A DNA stretch of 64,000 nucleotides from an uncultured Prevotella sp. (lineage in GTDB: Bacteria; Bacteroidota; Bacteroidia; Bacteroidales; Bacteroidaceae): the NCBI GenBank assembly GCA_900314995.1, contig OMXK01000001.1:91446-155445 (forward strand), read 5' to 3'. The position numbers and the translations under genes were made by a program. Of this stretch, positions 9,839-16,632 are shown piece by piece; the first letter of the stretch is position 1; each line of letters opens with the position of its first letter. The notes under the pieces were generated by a model that was not told the DNA's origin, made no database searches, and saw only the letters and a list, made by a program, of their open reading frames with translations.

Positions 9839-11290
9839 ATGGCAGCAAAAGAATTTATCGTAGCAATTGAACTCGGTTCATCCAAAATGACCGGTATTGC
9901 GGGACAGAAGAATCTCGACGGCAGTATTCAGGTATTGGCTGTCGTGAAGGAGAATTCTTCTTCATTCATCCGCAAAGGAGTGGTCTACAACATCGACAAG
10001 ACCGCTCAATGCCTCACCAGCATCATCAGGAAGCTGGAAAACCAACTCAAAACGGAGATTACTCAGGTGTATGTGGGCGTTGGTGGACAATCCATCCGCA
10101 GCGTCAGGAATGTGATTACCAAGGACCTGCCCAGTGAGACGATTGTAACTCAGGATATGGTTATTGAACTGATGGACTCAAACAGAAGCATGACGTATCA
10201 GGATCAGGAGATTCTGGATGCTGCTGTTCAGGAATACAAGGTTGGCAGCCAGTTGCAGCTCGATCCTGTAGGCATCCAGGCCACCCGACTGGAAGGAAAC
10301 TTCCTCAATATCCTGGAGCGAAAGGCATTCTACCGCAACCTGAACAAATGCTTCGAGGCTGCTAACATCAATGTAGCTGAGATGTATCTGGCGCCGCTCG
10401 CCCTTGCCGATAGCGTACTCACCGAAGCCGAGAAGCGCTCCGGATGTGCACTGGTGGACATCGGTGCTGATACTACGACCGTTTCAGTCTACAGCAAGAA
10501 CATCCTCCGCCATCTGGCCGTCATCCCTCTGGGAAGCAACAATATCACCAAGGATATTGCCACACTCCAGATGGAAGAAAGCGATGCCGAGAAAATGAAA
10601 CTCAAATACGGTTCTGCCTACACAGACAACAATGACATCGACAGCGACCTGAAATACTCCATTGACCCGGAGCGTCAGATTGAGAGCCGCAAGTTCATTG
10701 AGATCGTTGAAGGCCGTCTGGAGGAAATCATCGAGAACGTATGGTACCAGATACCTTCAGAGTATTACGACAAGCTGTTGGGCGGTATCATTCTTACCGG
10801 TGGCGGTTCCAACATGAAGAACATCGAGAAGGCTTTCTCCAATCATACCCATGTGGAAAAGATCCGCATTGCCAAGTTCGTCACACAGACCATCATCTCC
10901 AACAATGAGATGCTGAAAGCCCACGACGGCACGATGAACACCGTTCTGGGTCTGCTGGCTAAGGGCGACATCAACTGTGCAGGCGGTGCCGTCGACCTGA
11001 ATGCCGACCTCTTCGGCACGCAGAAGCCTGCCACCCATACAACCACTGACACCACGCGTCCTATCCGTCAAGCAACGGAGACCCCCGCCGGTGTTATCCG
11101 CACAGAGGCTGAGAAGAAGGCTGCCGAGGAAGAAAAACGCCGTCAGCAGGAAGAGGAAGACCGTCTGAAGCGCGAGGAGGAACTCCGCAAGAAGGAAGAA
11201 GAGGAGCGTATCCGTAAGGAGAACAGCCCCCTGAACAAGTTCTGGAAGAATATCAAGAAGTTCGGTAAAACAATTGTTGAAGAGGAATAA
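9839..11290 (+). CDS. ftsA: Cell division protein FtsA, actin-like FtsZ membrane anchor
   Basis: This actin/HSP70-fold ATPase tethers FtsZ to the membrane. The phosphate-1 motif IELGSSK is near residues 11-17, and the phosphate-2/adenosine motifs LVDIGADTTT and ILTGGGSNM are present. Relative to E. coli FtsA it carries an extended C-terminus: a Lys/Glu-rich coiled-coil-like stretch (about residues 425-465) followed by a short basic-hydrophobic helix (NKFWKNIKKFGKT), likely the membrane-targeting amphipathic helix. It is 18 bp upstream of ftsZ. Confidence 0.95.
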   Translation: MAAKEFIVAIELGSSKMTGIAGQKNLDGSIQVLAVVKENSSSFIRKGVVYNIDKTAQCLTSIIRKLENQLKTEITQVYVGVGGQSIRSVRNVITKDLPSETIVTQDMVIELMDSNRSMTYQDQEILDAAVQEYKVGSQLQLDPVGIQATRLEGNFLNILERKAFYRNLNKCFEAANINVAEMYLAPLALADSVLTEAEKRSGCALVDIGADTTTVSVYSKNILRHLAVIPLGSNNITKDIATLQMEESDAEKMKLKYGSAYTDNNDIDSDLKYSIDPERQIESRKFIEIVEGRLEEIIENVWYQIPSEYYDKLLGGIILTGGGSNMKNIEKAFSNHTHVEKIRIAKFVTQTIISNNEMLKAHDGTMNTVLGLLAKGDINCAGGAVDLNADLFGTQKPATHTTTDTTRPIRQATETPAGVIRTEAEKKAAEEEKRRQQEEEDRLKREEELRKKEEEERIRKENSPLNKFWKNIKKFGKTIVEEE

Positions 11291-11308
11291 TAATAAAGCA
11301 GAAAGATT

Positions 11309-12643
11309 ATGGAAGATAACAACATACAGATTCTCGACTTCGGAGCACCGGAGAAGGAACACAGCATCATCAAAGTGATCGGTGTAGGCGGCGGTGGCGG
11401 AAATGCCGTGAACCACATGTACCGCGAAGGTATCCACGACGTCACGTTCGTACTCTGCAACACCGATAACCAAGCGCTCAACGATTCACCCGTCCCTGTA
11501 CACCTCCAGCTTGGAAAAGAGGGACTCGGTGCCGGCAACAAGCCCGAGAAAGCCCGCCAGGCAGCTGAAGAGAGCATCGATGATATTCGCTCGATGCTCA
11601 GCGACGGCACCCGCATGGCCTTCATCACCGCCGGTATGGGTGGTGGCACAGGTACCGGTGCTGCCCCTGTCATCGCCCGTGTCTCGAAGGAACTGGGTAT
11701 CCTGACGGTGGGTATCGTCACCATCCCCTTCCGTTTCGAGGGTGACCGAAAGATCGATCAGGCACTCGACGGTGTGGAGGAGATGCAGAAACATGTCGAT
11801 GCCCTTCTAGTAATTAATAATGAACGCCTGCGTGAGATATATCCTGAACTCTCTGTGCTCGATGCTTTCGGAAAGGCCGACGACACCTTGAGTGTGGCTG
11901 CCAAGTCTATTGCAGAGATCATCACCGTTCACGGACTCATCAACCTCGACTTCAACGATGTGAAGACCGTGCTGAAGGACGGTGGCGTCGCCATCATGTC
12001 TACCGGTTATGGTGAGGGCGAAGGTCGTGTGAAGAAGGCCATCGAGGATGCACTCCATTCACCGCTTCTCAACGATAACGACATCTTCAACTCCAAGAAG
12101 ATCCTGCTTTCCATCTCATTTGCCGGCTCAAAAGACGGCCAGCAGTCGCTGATGATGGAAGAAATGAACGATGTAAACGACTTCATGGCGAAGTTTGGCA
12201 ACGACTTCGAAATCAAGTGGGGACTGGCCACAGATATCGAGCTCGGCAAGAAGGTCAAGGTCACCATCCTTGCTACCGGCTTCGGTATTGAGAGCATCGA
12301 CGGTATGGGCAACCGCCTGAAGAAACAGAGTCAGGAAGAGCTGAACAAGATTGCCGAGGAGCAGGAGAAAGCTGCTTTGAAGCAGGACCGCCGTAATCGT
12401 TACTATGGTGGAGAAGGGGCTACTAAGCGCTACAAGCGTCGTCCTAACATCTACCTCTTCCGTCCTGAGGACCTCGACAACGACGATGTGATTTCAGCCG
12501 TAGAGTCAACACCGACATACAAGCGCACCAGGGAAATCCTTGACAGCATCAACAGCCAGGCCAGTGGTGAAATCTCAAATGAGGTAGACGACACACCAGC
12601 CGATCCCCGTGATGCCGTCCAGGGCACCATCAGGTTCGCTTAG
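11309..12643 (+). CDS. ftsZ: Cell division GTPase FtsZ
   Basis: This is the tubulin-like GTPase that forms the Z-ring. The GTP-binding signature GGGTGTGAAP is at about residues 111-120, after the GVGGGGGNAVNHM motif at about 27. The T7-type synergy region is present. A variable linker is followed by the C-terminal peptide GTIRFA, the probable FtsA-binding tail. It is the last gene of the dcw cluster and overlaps the convergent recO gene by 4 bp at the stop codons. No strong hairpin terminator is visible between them. Confidence 0.98.
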   Translation: MEDNNIQILDFGAPEKEHSIIKVIGVGGGGGNAVNHMYREGIHDVTFVLCNTDNQALNDSPVPVHLQLGKEGLGAGNKPEKARQAAEESIDDIRSMLSDGTRMAFITAGMGGGTGTGAAPVIARVSKELGILTVGIVTIPFRFEGDRKIDQALDGVEEMQKHVDALLVINNERLREIYPELSVLDAFGKADDTLSVAAKSIAEIITVHGLINLDFNDVKTVLKDGGVAIMSTGYGEGEGRVKKAIEDALHSPLLNDNDIFNSKKILLSISFAGSKDGQQSLMMEEMNDVNDFMAKFGNDFEIKWGLATDIELGKKVKVTILATGFGIESIDGMGNRLKKQSQEELNKIAEEQEKAALKQDRRNRYYGGEGATKRYKRRPNIYLFRPEDLDNDDVISAVESTPTYKRTREILDSINSQASGEISNEVDDTPADPRDAVQGTIRFA

Positions 12644-13365
12644 GCATATAGTTCTTGTAACACCGCTATCGACTTCAGCTCCGGGAAATCCGTGAGATGA
12701 AGTCGATAGTATGTTATAGTGACCTCCAGCAGACGGTTGCGCTCCTGGTGTGACATCCGGAACAGATGCATGGTGGGATAATCCATGCGCATCATCAGCT
12801 GAACCTTCTCTGCCTCTTCCGGATAGAGAAAATCGCGATGCAGAGGGGGCGCCGGCAGGAACATACTCTCCCGCAGATCGAAATAGTCGCCTGGCTGATA
12901 GTGTTCCAGATTAGGATAGAAGCCCAGGAAACGGCTGAGACGCATCAGAAACACCAGATGGAAGTTCGCATAACGGTCTGCCTGACTGTCGAGCCATAGG
13001 ATGCTGCTCTCCACATAATCATACAGCAGGGTGTTCTGCTGCTCGGAACGGAGGGCATAATAAAGGAACTCGGCGATGAAAAGCGAGATTGACAGTTTAT
13101 GGGGGTTAAAGGGTATCGAGGAGAATGGCGATGCCAGTCTGACATCCGACAGTTTCTGAAGCTGAACCTTGGGGCGCACGTCGACCTCGATCTCCAGAAT
13201 CGTCAGCGGCTGGAAGAACTGCTTCTTCGCTTTCGCCTTCGTCGACTTCGGGATATTGACGATGAACGACAGCCGTCCATGACTCCTGGTGAACATATCG
13301 ACGATGATACGAGTCTCACCATACTTAATCGAATGCAGCACTATGGCCTGTGTTTTCGTCAACAT
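12640..13365 (-). CDS. recO: DNA repair protein RecO
   Basis: RecO helps load RecA at SSB-coated gaps in the RecFOR pathway. The N-terminal OB-fold region (TKTQAIVLHSIKYGE) and the helical C-terminal RecO domain are recognisable over 241 aa. The start MLTKTQ (13365) is chosen over the upstream in-frame GTG/ATG codons, because those would translate the 7-bp repeat array and the promoter. The -7 box (13372-13379) ends only 7 bp before the ATG, so the mRNA may be nearly leaderless. Confidence 0.9.
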   Translation of the reverse strand: MLTKTQAIVLHSIKYGETRIIVDMFTRSHGRLSFIVNIPKSTKAKAKKQFFQPLTILEIEVDVRPKVQLQKLSDVRLASPFSSIPFNPHKLSISLFIAEFLYYALRSEQQNTLLYDYVESSILWLDSQADRYANFHLVFLMRLSRFLGFYPNLEHYQPGDYFDLRESMFLPAPPLHRDFLYPEEAEKVQLMMRMDYPTMHLFRMSHQERNRLLEVTITYYRLHLTDFPELKSIAVLQELYA

Positions 13366-13371
13366 ACGGTG

Positions 13372-13379
13372 CAAAGGTA
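13372..13379 (-). promoter_or_regulatory. recO -7 box
   Basis: TACCTTTG on the minus strand is a perfect match to TAnnTTTG. It lies 7 bp from the recO ATG, a spacing that predicts transcription starting at or next to the start codon. Confidence 0.65.
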
Positions 13380-13387
13380 CGAAATAA

Positions 13388-13489
13388 TTGACCATTGACC
13401 ATTGACCATTGACCATTTTTTAAGGGTCTTGTGGTTAAAAATAGTTAATCTCTTTAAATTTTCAATGATCAATGGTCAATGTTCGATGG
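13388..13489. repeat. Paired 7-bp repeat arrays (TTGACCA type), inverted
   Basis: Four perfect tandem TTGACCA heptads run from 13388 to 13415. Four imperfect heptads of the opposite-strand type (TCAATGN) run from 13462 to 13489, with a 46-bp spacer between. The halves could pair into a stem-loop between the divergent recO and tRNA-Glu promoters. The same heptad family recurs at 32880-32907 and 54889-54975. Confidence 0.85.
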
Positions 13490-13497
13490 AAAAGTAG

Positions 13498-13505
13498 TAC
13501 CTTTG
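13498..13505 (+). promoter_or_regulatory. tRNA-Glu / rpsT promoter -7 box
   Basis: TACCTTTG is a perfect -7 consensus 20 bp upstream of the first tRNA-Glu base. No second strong -7 box is seen before rpsT, so the tRNA and rpsT may share this promoter. Confidence 0.65.
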
Positions 13506-13525
13506 CACCCGCTAAAAAAGGCAAC

Positions 13526-13597
13526 GGTCCGTTCGTCTATCGGTTAGGACGAGAGATTTTCATTCTCTAAAGAGGAGTTCGACTCTCCTACGGACTA
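13526..13597 (+). tRNA. tRNA-Glu (anticodon TTC)
   Basis: The cloverleaf can be folded by eye. The acceptor GGTCCGT pairs with ACGGACT (terminal G-T wobble), the anticodon stem AGAGA/TCTCT encloses loop TTTTCAT, and the T-loop is TTCGACT. The anticodon TTC reads Glu codons. CCA is not encoded. A consensus promoter lies just upstream. Confidence 0.93.
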
Positions 13598-13599
13598 CA

Positions 13600-13748
13600 A
13601 ATTTTAAATCTGCCATCTGCACAGCCAGTGCTACTGACGCGTTCGGGAACGGTGGCAGAGGGTTTCCGAAAGGGAGTCCGCCCAGGGCAGTCTTAGCGAC
13701 GCAAGACCCACAAGCTTTAAGTTACACTTTCAAATTTTTAATTAAACA
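13600..13748 (+). other. Structured spacer / rpsT leader RNA
   Basis: These 149 bp between tRNA-Glu and rpsT contain no ORF but have GC-rich complementary segments. One example is TCTGCCA (about 13609-13615) against TGGCAGA (about 13654-13660). A following segment, about 13661-13700, also looks foldable. It probably forms the 5' leader of rpsT after tRNA processing. An autoregulatory S20-binding leader is an inference; no known Rfam family was recognised. Confidence 0.45.
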
Positions 13749-14003
13749 ATGGCAAATCACAAATCATCCGTGAAGAGAATCCGCCAGGAGAAGAAAAGGG
13801 CGCTTCACAATCACTATTACGCAAAGACGATGCGTAACGCAGTGCGCAAGCTCCGCGCTATGACCAACAAGGAAGAGGCTGTTGCTCTGTATCCGAAGGT
13901 ACAGAAGATGCTGGACAAGCTGGCTAAGACCAACATTATCCACAAGAACAAGGCCGCTAACCTCAAGTCTAGCCTCGCTCTTCACATCAACAAGCTGGGA
14001 TAA
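13749..14003 (+). CDS. rpsT: 30S ribosomal protein S20
   Basis: This is a small basic 16S rRNA-binding protein of the 30S subunit, 84 aa and rich in Lys/Arg. The characteristic N-terminus is [13 protein letters not shown], and the conserved K-N-A-A-KS-L region ([15 protein letters not shown]) is near the C-terminus. A single gene between tRNA-Glu and a strong intrinsic terminator. Confidence 0.97.
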   Translation: MANHKSSVKRIRQEKKRALHNHYYAKTMRNAVRKLRAMTNKEEAVALYPKVQKMLDKLAKTNIIHKNKAANLKSSLALHINKLG

Positions 14004-14026
14004 ACATTTTATCATAGGCATGTTAA

Positions 14027-14060
14027 AACCGCAATTCTTTCGGATTGCGGTTATTTTTTT
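14027..14060 (+). terminator. Intrinsic terminator of rpsT
   Basis: A perfect 9-bp stem, AACCGCAAT (14027-14035) with ATTGCGGTT (14044-14052), is followed immediately by ATTTTTTT. It separates rpsT from gyrB. Confidence 0.9.
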
Positions 14061-14072
14061 GTGGTTTTTTAG

Positions 14073-14093
14073 CAGATAAACTACGTTTATCTG
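14073..14093. promoter_or_regulatory. 9-bp dyad upstream of gyrB
   Basis: CAGATAAAC and GTTTATCTG form a perfect 9-bp inverted repeat around TAC. It covers the expected -33 position for the gyrB -7 box at 14106-14113, so it is a candidate operator. An A/T-rich hairpin function is the alternative. Confidence 0.5.
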
Positions 14094-14105
14094 ACAATTT
14101 TTTCG

Positions 14106-14113
14106 TACCTTTG
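14106..14113 (+). promoter_or_regulatory. gyrB -7 box
   Basis: TACCTTTG matches the Bacteroidetes consensus exactly, 24 bp upstream of the gyrB ATG. Confidence 0.65.
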
Positions 14114-14137
14114 CACGCAATTAGTGAAATTAAGAAA

Positions 14138-16114
14138 ATGACAGAAGAACAACTGAACCAAGAACAGAATTATTCCGCGAGCAATATTCAGGTGCTCGAG
14201 GGTCTGGAAGCCGTACGCAAACGCCCCGCTATGTACATCGGTGACATCAGCGAGAAGGGTCTTCACCATCTGGTCAACGAGACCGTCGACAACTCTATCG
14301 ACGAGGCGATGGCCGGCTATTGTACGCATATCGAAGTAACGATCAATGAAGATAACTCTATTACTGTCCAGGACAACGGACGCGGTATCCCCGTCGATGA
14401 GCACGAGAAGATGCACAAGAGTGCCCTTGAGGTCGTGATGACGGTGCTCCATGCCGGCGGTAAGTTCGACAAGGGTTCCTATAAGGTGTCCGGTGGTCTG
14501 CACGGTGTGGGTGTCAGCTGTGTGAACGCCCTCTCTACCCACATGATGTCACAGGTATTCCGCAATGGTCATATCTACCAGCAGGAGTACGAGAAGGGTA
14601 AGCCCCTCTACGACGTGAAGATCGTCGGCGATACGGACAAGACGGGTACCCGCCAGCAGTTCTGGCCCGACGGCAGTATCTTCACGACGACGGAATTCAA
14701 GTACGACACCATCGCCAAGCGAATGCGTGAACTGGCTTATCTGAATGCCGGCATCACCATTACCCTCACCGACTTGCGTCCTGATGAGGAAGGCAACCTG
14801 AAGCAGCCCGAGGTGTTCCACGCCAAGGACGGTCTGAAGGAGTTTGTGCGCTACGTCGATCGTCACCGCACCCACCTCTTCGACGACGTCATCTACCTGA
14901 AGACCGAGAAGCAGGGCACACCCATCGAGGTGGCCGTGATGTATAACACCGACTACACAGAGAACATCCACTCTTACGTGAACAATATCAACACCATCGA
15001 GGGCGGTACCCACCTGATGGGCTTCCGTGCGGCTCTTACCCGTACCCTGAAGGCATACGCCGATGCCGATCCTCAGATCTCCAAGCAGATCGAGAAGGCG
15101 AAGATCGAGATTGCAGGCGAGGACTTCCGCGAGGGTCTGACGGCAGTCATCTCCATCAAGGTGGCAGAGCCTCAGTTCGAAGGCCAGACCAAGACCAAGC
15201 TGGGCAACTCCGAGGTGGCCGGTGCCGTTCAGCAGGCCGTAGGCGAGGCGCTGAGCAACTATCTGGAGGAGCATCCGAAGGAGGCCAAGCTCATCTGCGA
15301 CAAGGTGGTGCTCGCTGCCACAGCCCGTATCGCTGCCCGCAAGGCTCGTGAGAGTGTGCAGCGCAAGAACCCGATGACGGGTGGCGGACTGCCCGGCAAA
15401 CTCGCCGACTGCTCAAACAAGGATCCTAAGGAGTGCGAGATCTTCCTCGTCGAGGGTGACTCCGCAGGTGGTTCTGCCAAGCAGGGACGCGACCGTCACT
15501 TCCAGGCCATCCTGCCGCTGCGCGGTAAGATCCTGAACGTTGAGAAGGTACAGTGGCACCGCGTTTTCGAGGCCGAGTCGGTGATGAACATCATCCAGAG
15601 TATCGGCGTGCGCTTCGGTGTCGAGGGCGAAGGCGACCGCGAGGCGAATATCGACAAGCTGCGCTACGACAAGATCATCATCATGACCGATGCCGACGTC
15701 GATGGTTCTCACATCGACACGCTGATCATGACCCTCTTCTACCGCTTCATGCCGCAGGTGATCCAGGGCGGCCACCTCTACATCGCTACCCCACCACTCT
15801 ACAAGTGTACTTATAAGAAGTTCTCCGAGTACTGCTACACCGAGCAGCAGCGCCAGGCCTTCATCGACAAGTATGTGGCTGGCGACGAGAACGCTTCGGC
15901 CCTGCACACACAGCGCTACAAAGGTCTTGGTGAGATGAACCCCGAGCAGCTCTGGGAGACCACCATGAACCCCGAGAACCGCTTGCTGAAGCAGGTATCC
16001 ATCGAGAATGCCGCCCAGGCCGACGAGATCTTCTCCATGCTGATGGGCGACGACGTAGAGCCCCGCCGCGAGTTCATCGAGAAGAACGCCACCTACGCCA
16101 ACATCGACGCATAA
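14138..16114 (+). CDS. gyrB: DNA gyrase subunit B
   Basis: This is the ATPase subunit of the type IIA topoisomerase that introduces negative supercoils. GHKL ATPase motifs are present: AVRKRPAMYIGD near residue 25, DNGRGIP near 80, and the G-loop GGLHGVG near 118. The TOPRIM motif EGDSAGGSAKQGRD is at about 437-450 and DADVDGSHI near 515. The C-terminal GyrB domain has QRYKGLGEMN. ATG at 14138 (MTEEQLNQ) is preferred, because the longer frame from 14045 runs through the rpsT terminator and the promoter. 658 aa. Confidence 0.97.
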   Translation: MTEEQLNQEQNYSASNIQVLEGLEAVRKRPAMYIGDISEKGLHHLVNETVDNSIDEAMAGYCTHIEVTINEDNSITVQDNGRGIPVDEHEKMHKSALEVVMTVLHAGGKFDKGSYKVSGGLHGVGVSCVNALSTHMMSQVFRNGHIYQQEYEKGKPLYDVKIVGDTDKTGTRQQFWPDGSIFTTTEFKYDTIAKRMRELAYLNAGITITLTDLRPDEEGNLKQPEVFHAKDGLKEFVRYVDRHRTHLFDDVIYLKTEKQGTPIEVAVMYNTDYTENIHSYVNNINTIEGGTHLMGFRAALTRTLKAYADADPQISKQIEKAKIEIAGEDFREGLTAVISIKVAEPQFEGQTKTKLGNSEVAGAVQQAVGEALSNYLEEHPKEAKLICDKVVLAATARIAARKARESVQRKNPMTGGGLPGKLADCSNKDPKECEIFLVEGDSAGGSAKQGRDRHFQAILPLRGKILNVEKVQWHRVFEAESVMNIIQSIGVRFGVEGEGDREANIDKLRYDKIIIMTDADVDGSHIDTLIMTLFYRFMPQVIQGGHLYIATPPLYKCTYKKFSEYCYTEQQRQAFIDKYVAGDENASALHTQRYKGLGEMNPEQLWETTMNPENRLLKQVSIENAAQADEIFSMLMGDDVEPRREFIEKNATYANIDA

Positions 16115-16136
16115 AACATCATCAAATACTTCTTTC

Positions 16137-16182
16137 AATCCCCGCCTGTCCTACCTCAGTTCAGACGGGGATTATCTTTTAG
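16137..16182 (+). terminator. Intrinsic terminator of gyrB
   Basis: AATCCCCG (16137-16144) pairs with CGGGGATT (16166-16173), followed by ATCTTTTA. The loop is long (21 nt) and can fold further. Confidence 0.7.
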
Positions 16183-16212
16183 GGCGCAAAAGTTACAATA
16201 ACTTTTGCGCCC
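16182..16212. repeat. 31-bp perfect palindrome, copy 1
   Basis: GGGCGCAAAAGTTA, CAA, TAACTTTTGCGCCC: 14-bp perfect arms with a 3-nt loop, directly after the gyrB terminator. A second, shorter copy with the same GGGCGCAAAA / TTTTGCGCCC arms is at 21806-21830. The two bracket a 5.6-kb accessory segment. Confidence 0.9.
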
Positions 16213-16215
16213 TTG

Positions 16216-16485
16216 CTATTTATACAAACCCACCAGCAAAATAGCTACGGGCGATGTAGGGTGAAGGTTCGTAGTAGGCGCTGGTATTGTAATTGTCGAT
16301 AACCTCGCATCAGAATGCAGGGTATCCGCAAGCGACAGTTTCTTAGCCAGTTCGTCGTGCCCCATCATATTTGCCACATATTTGTTGGGCTGCTTCAATT
16401 GGCGTGCAACCCTCTCAATCATATAGCAGACGAAATAGAGATCGTCAGTACTGATCTGCTCTTCAGGAAAGAAAACGTTTGTCAT
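16216..16485 (-). pseudogene. Truncated, frameshifted remnant of an uncharacterised Bacteroidales protein
   Basis: The 89-aa ORF begins MTNVFFPEEQISTDDLYFVC and reads sensibly to about LADTLHSD. After that the annotated frame turns into low-quality sequence, while the neighbouring frame reads CEVIDNYNTSAYYEPSPYIA and stops at 16220-16222. I take this as an internal deletion plus frameshift joining the two ends of a longer protein; a resemblance to a roughly 150-aa Bacteroidales hypothetical protein is from memory only. Function unknown. It lies between the gyrB palindrome and the VapE-like gene. Confidence 0.6.
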
Positions 16486-16632
16486 AGGCTGAAACTATTC
16501 TCAAATGTGATTGAATCTAATCACAACCACATTGCTACCATGATAAATTGATATGCTATCTGCCATTGCTACAAAATATTTCTGCAAAGATAACACTTTT
16601 TTATGTGAAATCCAAAAGAAACGTAACTTTTT

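Noticed and set aside
13388-13489. Heptad arrays considered as CRISPR
   Set aside because: Units are 7 bp with no spacers, and there are no cas genes.
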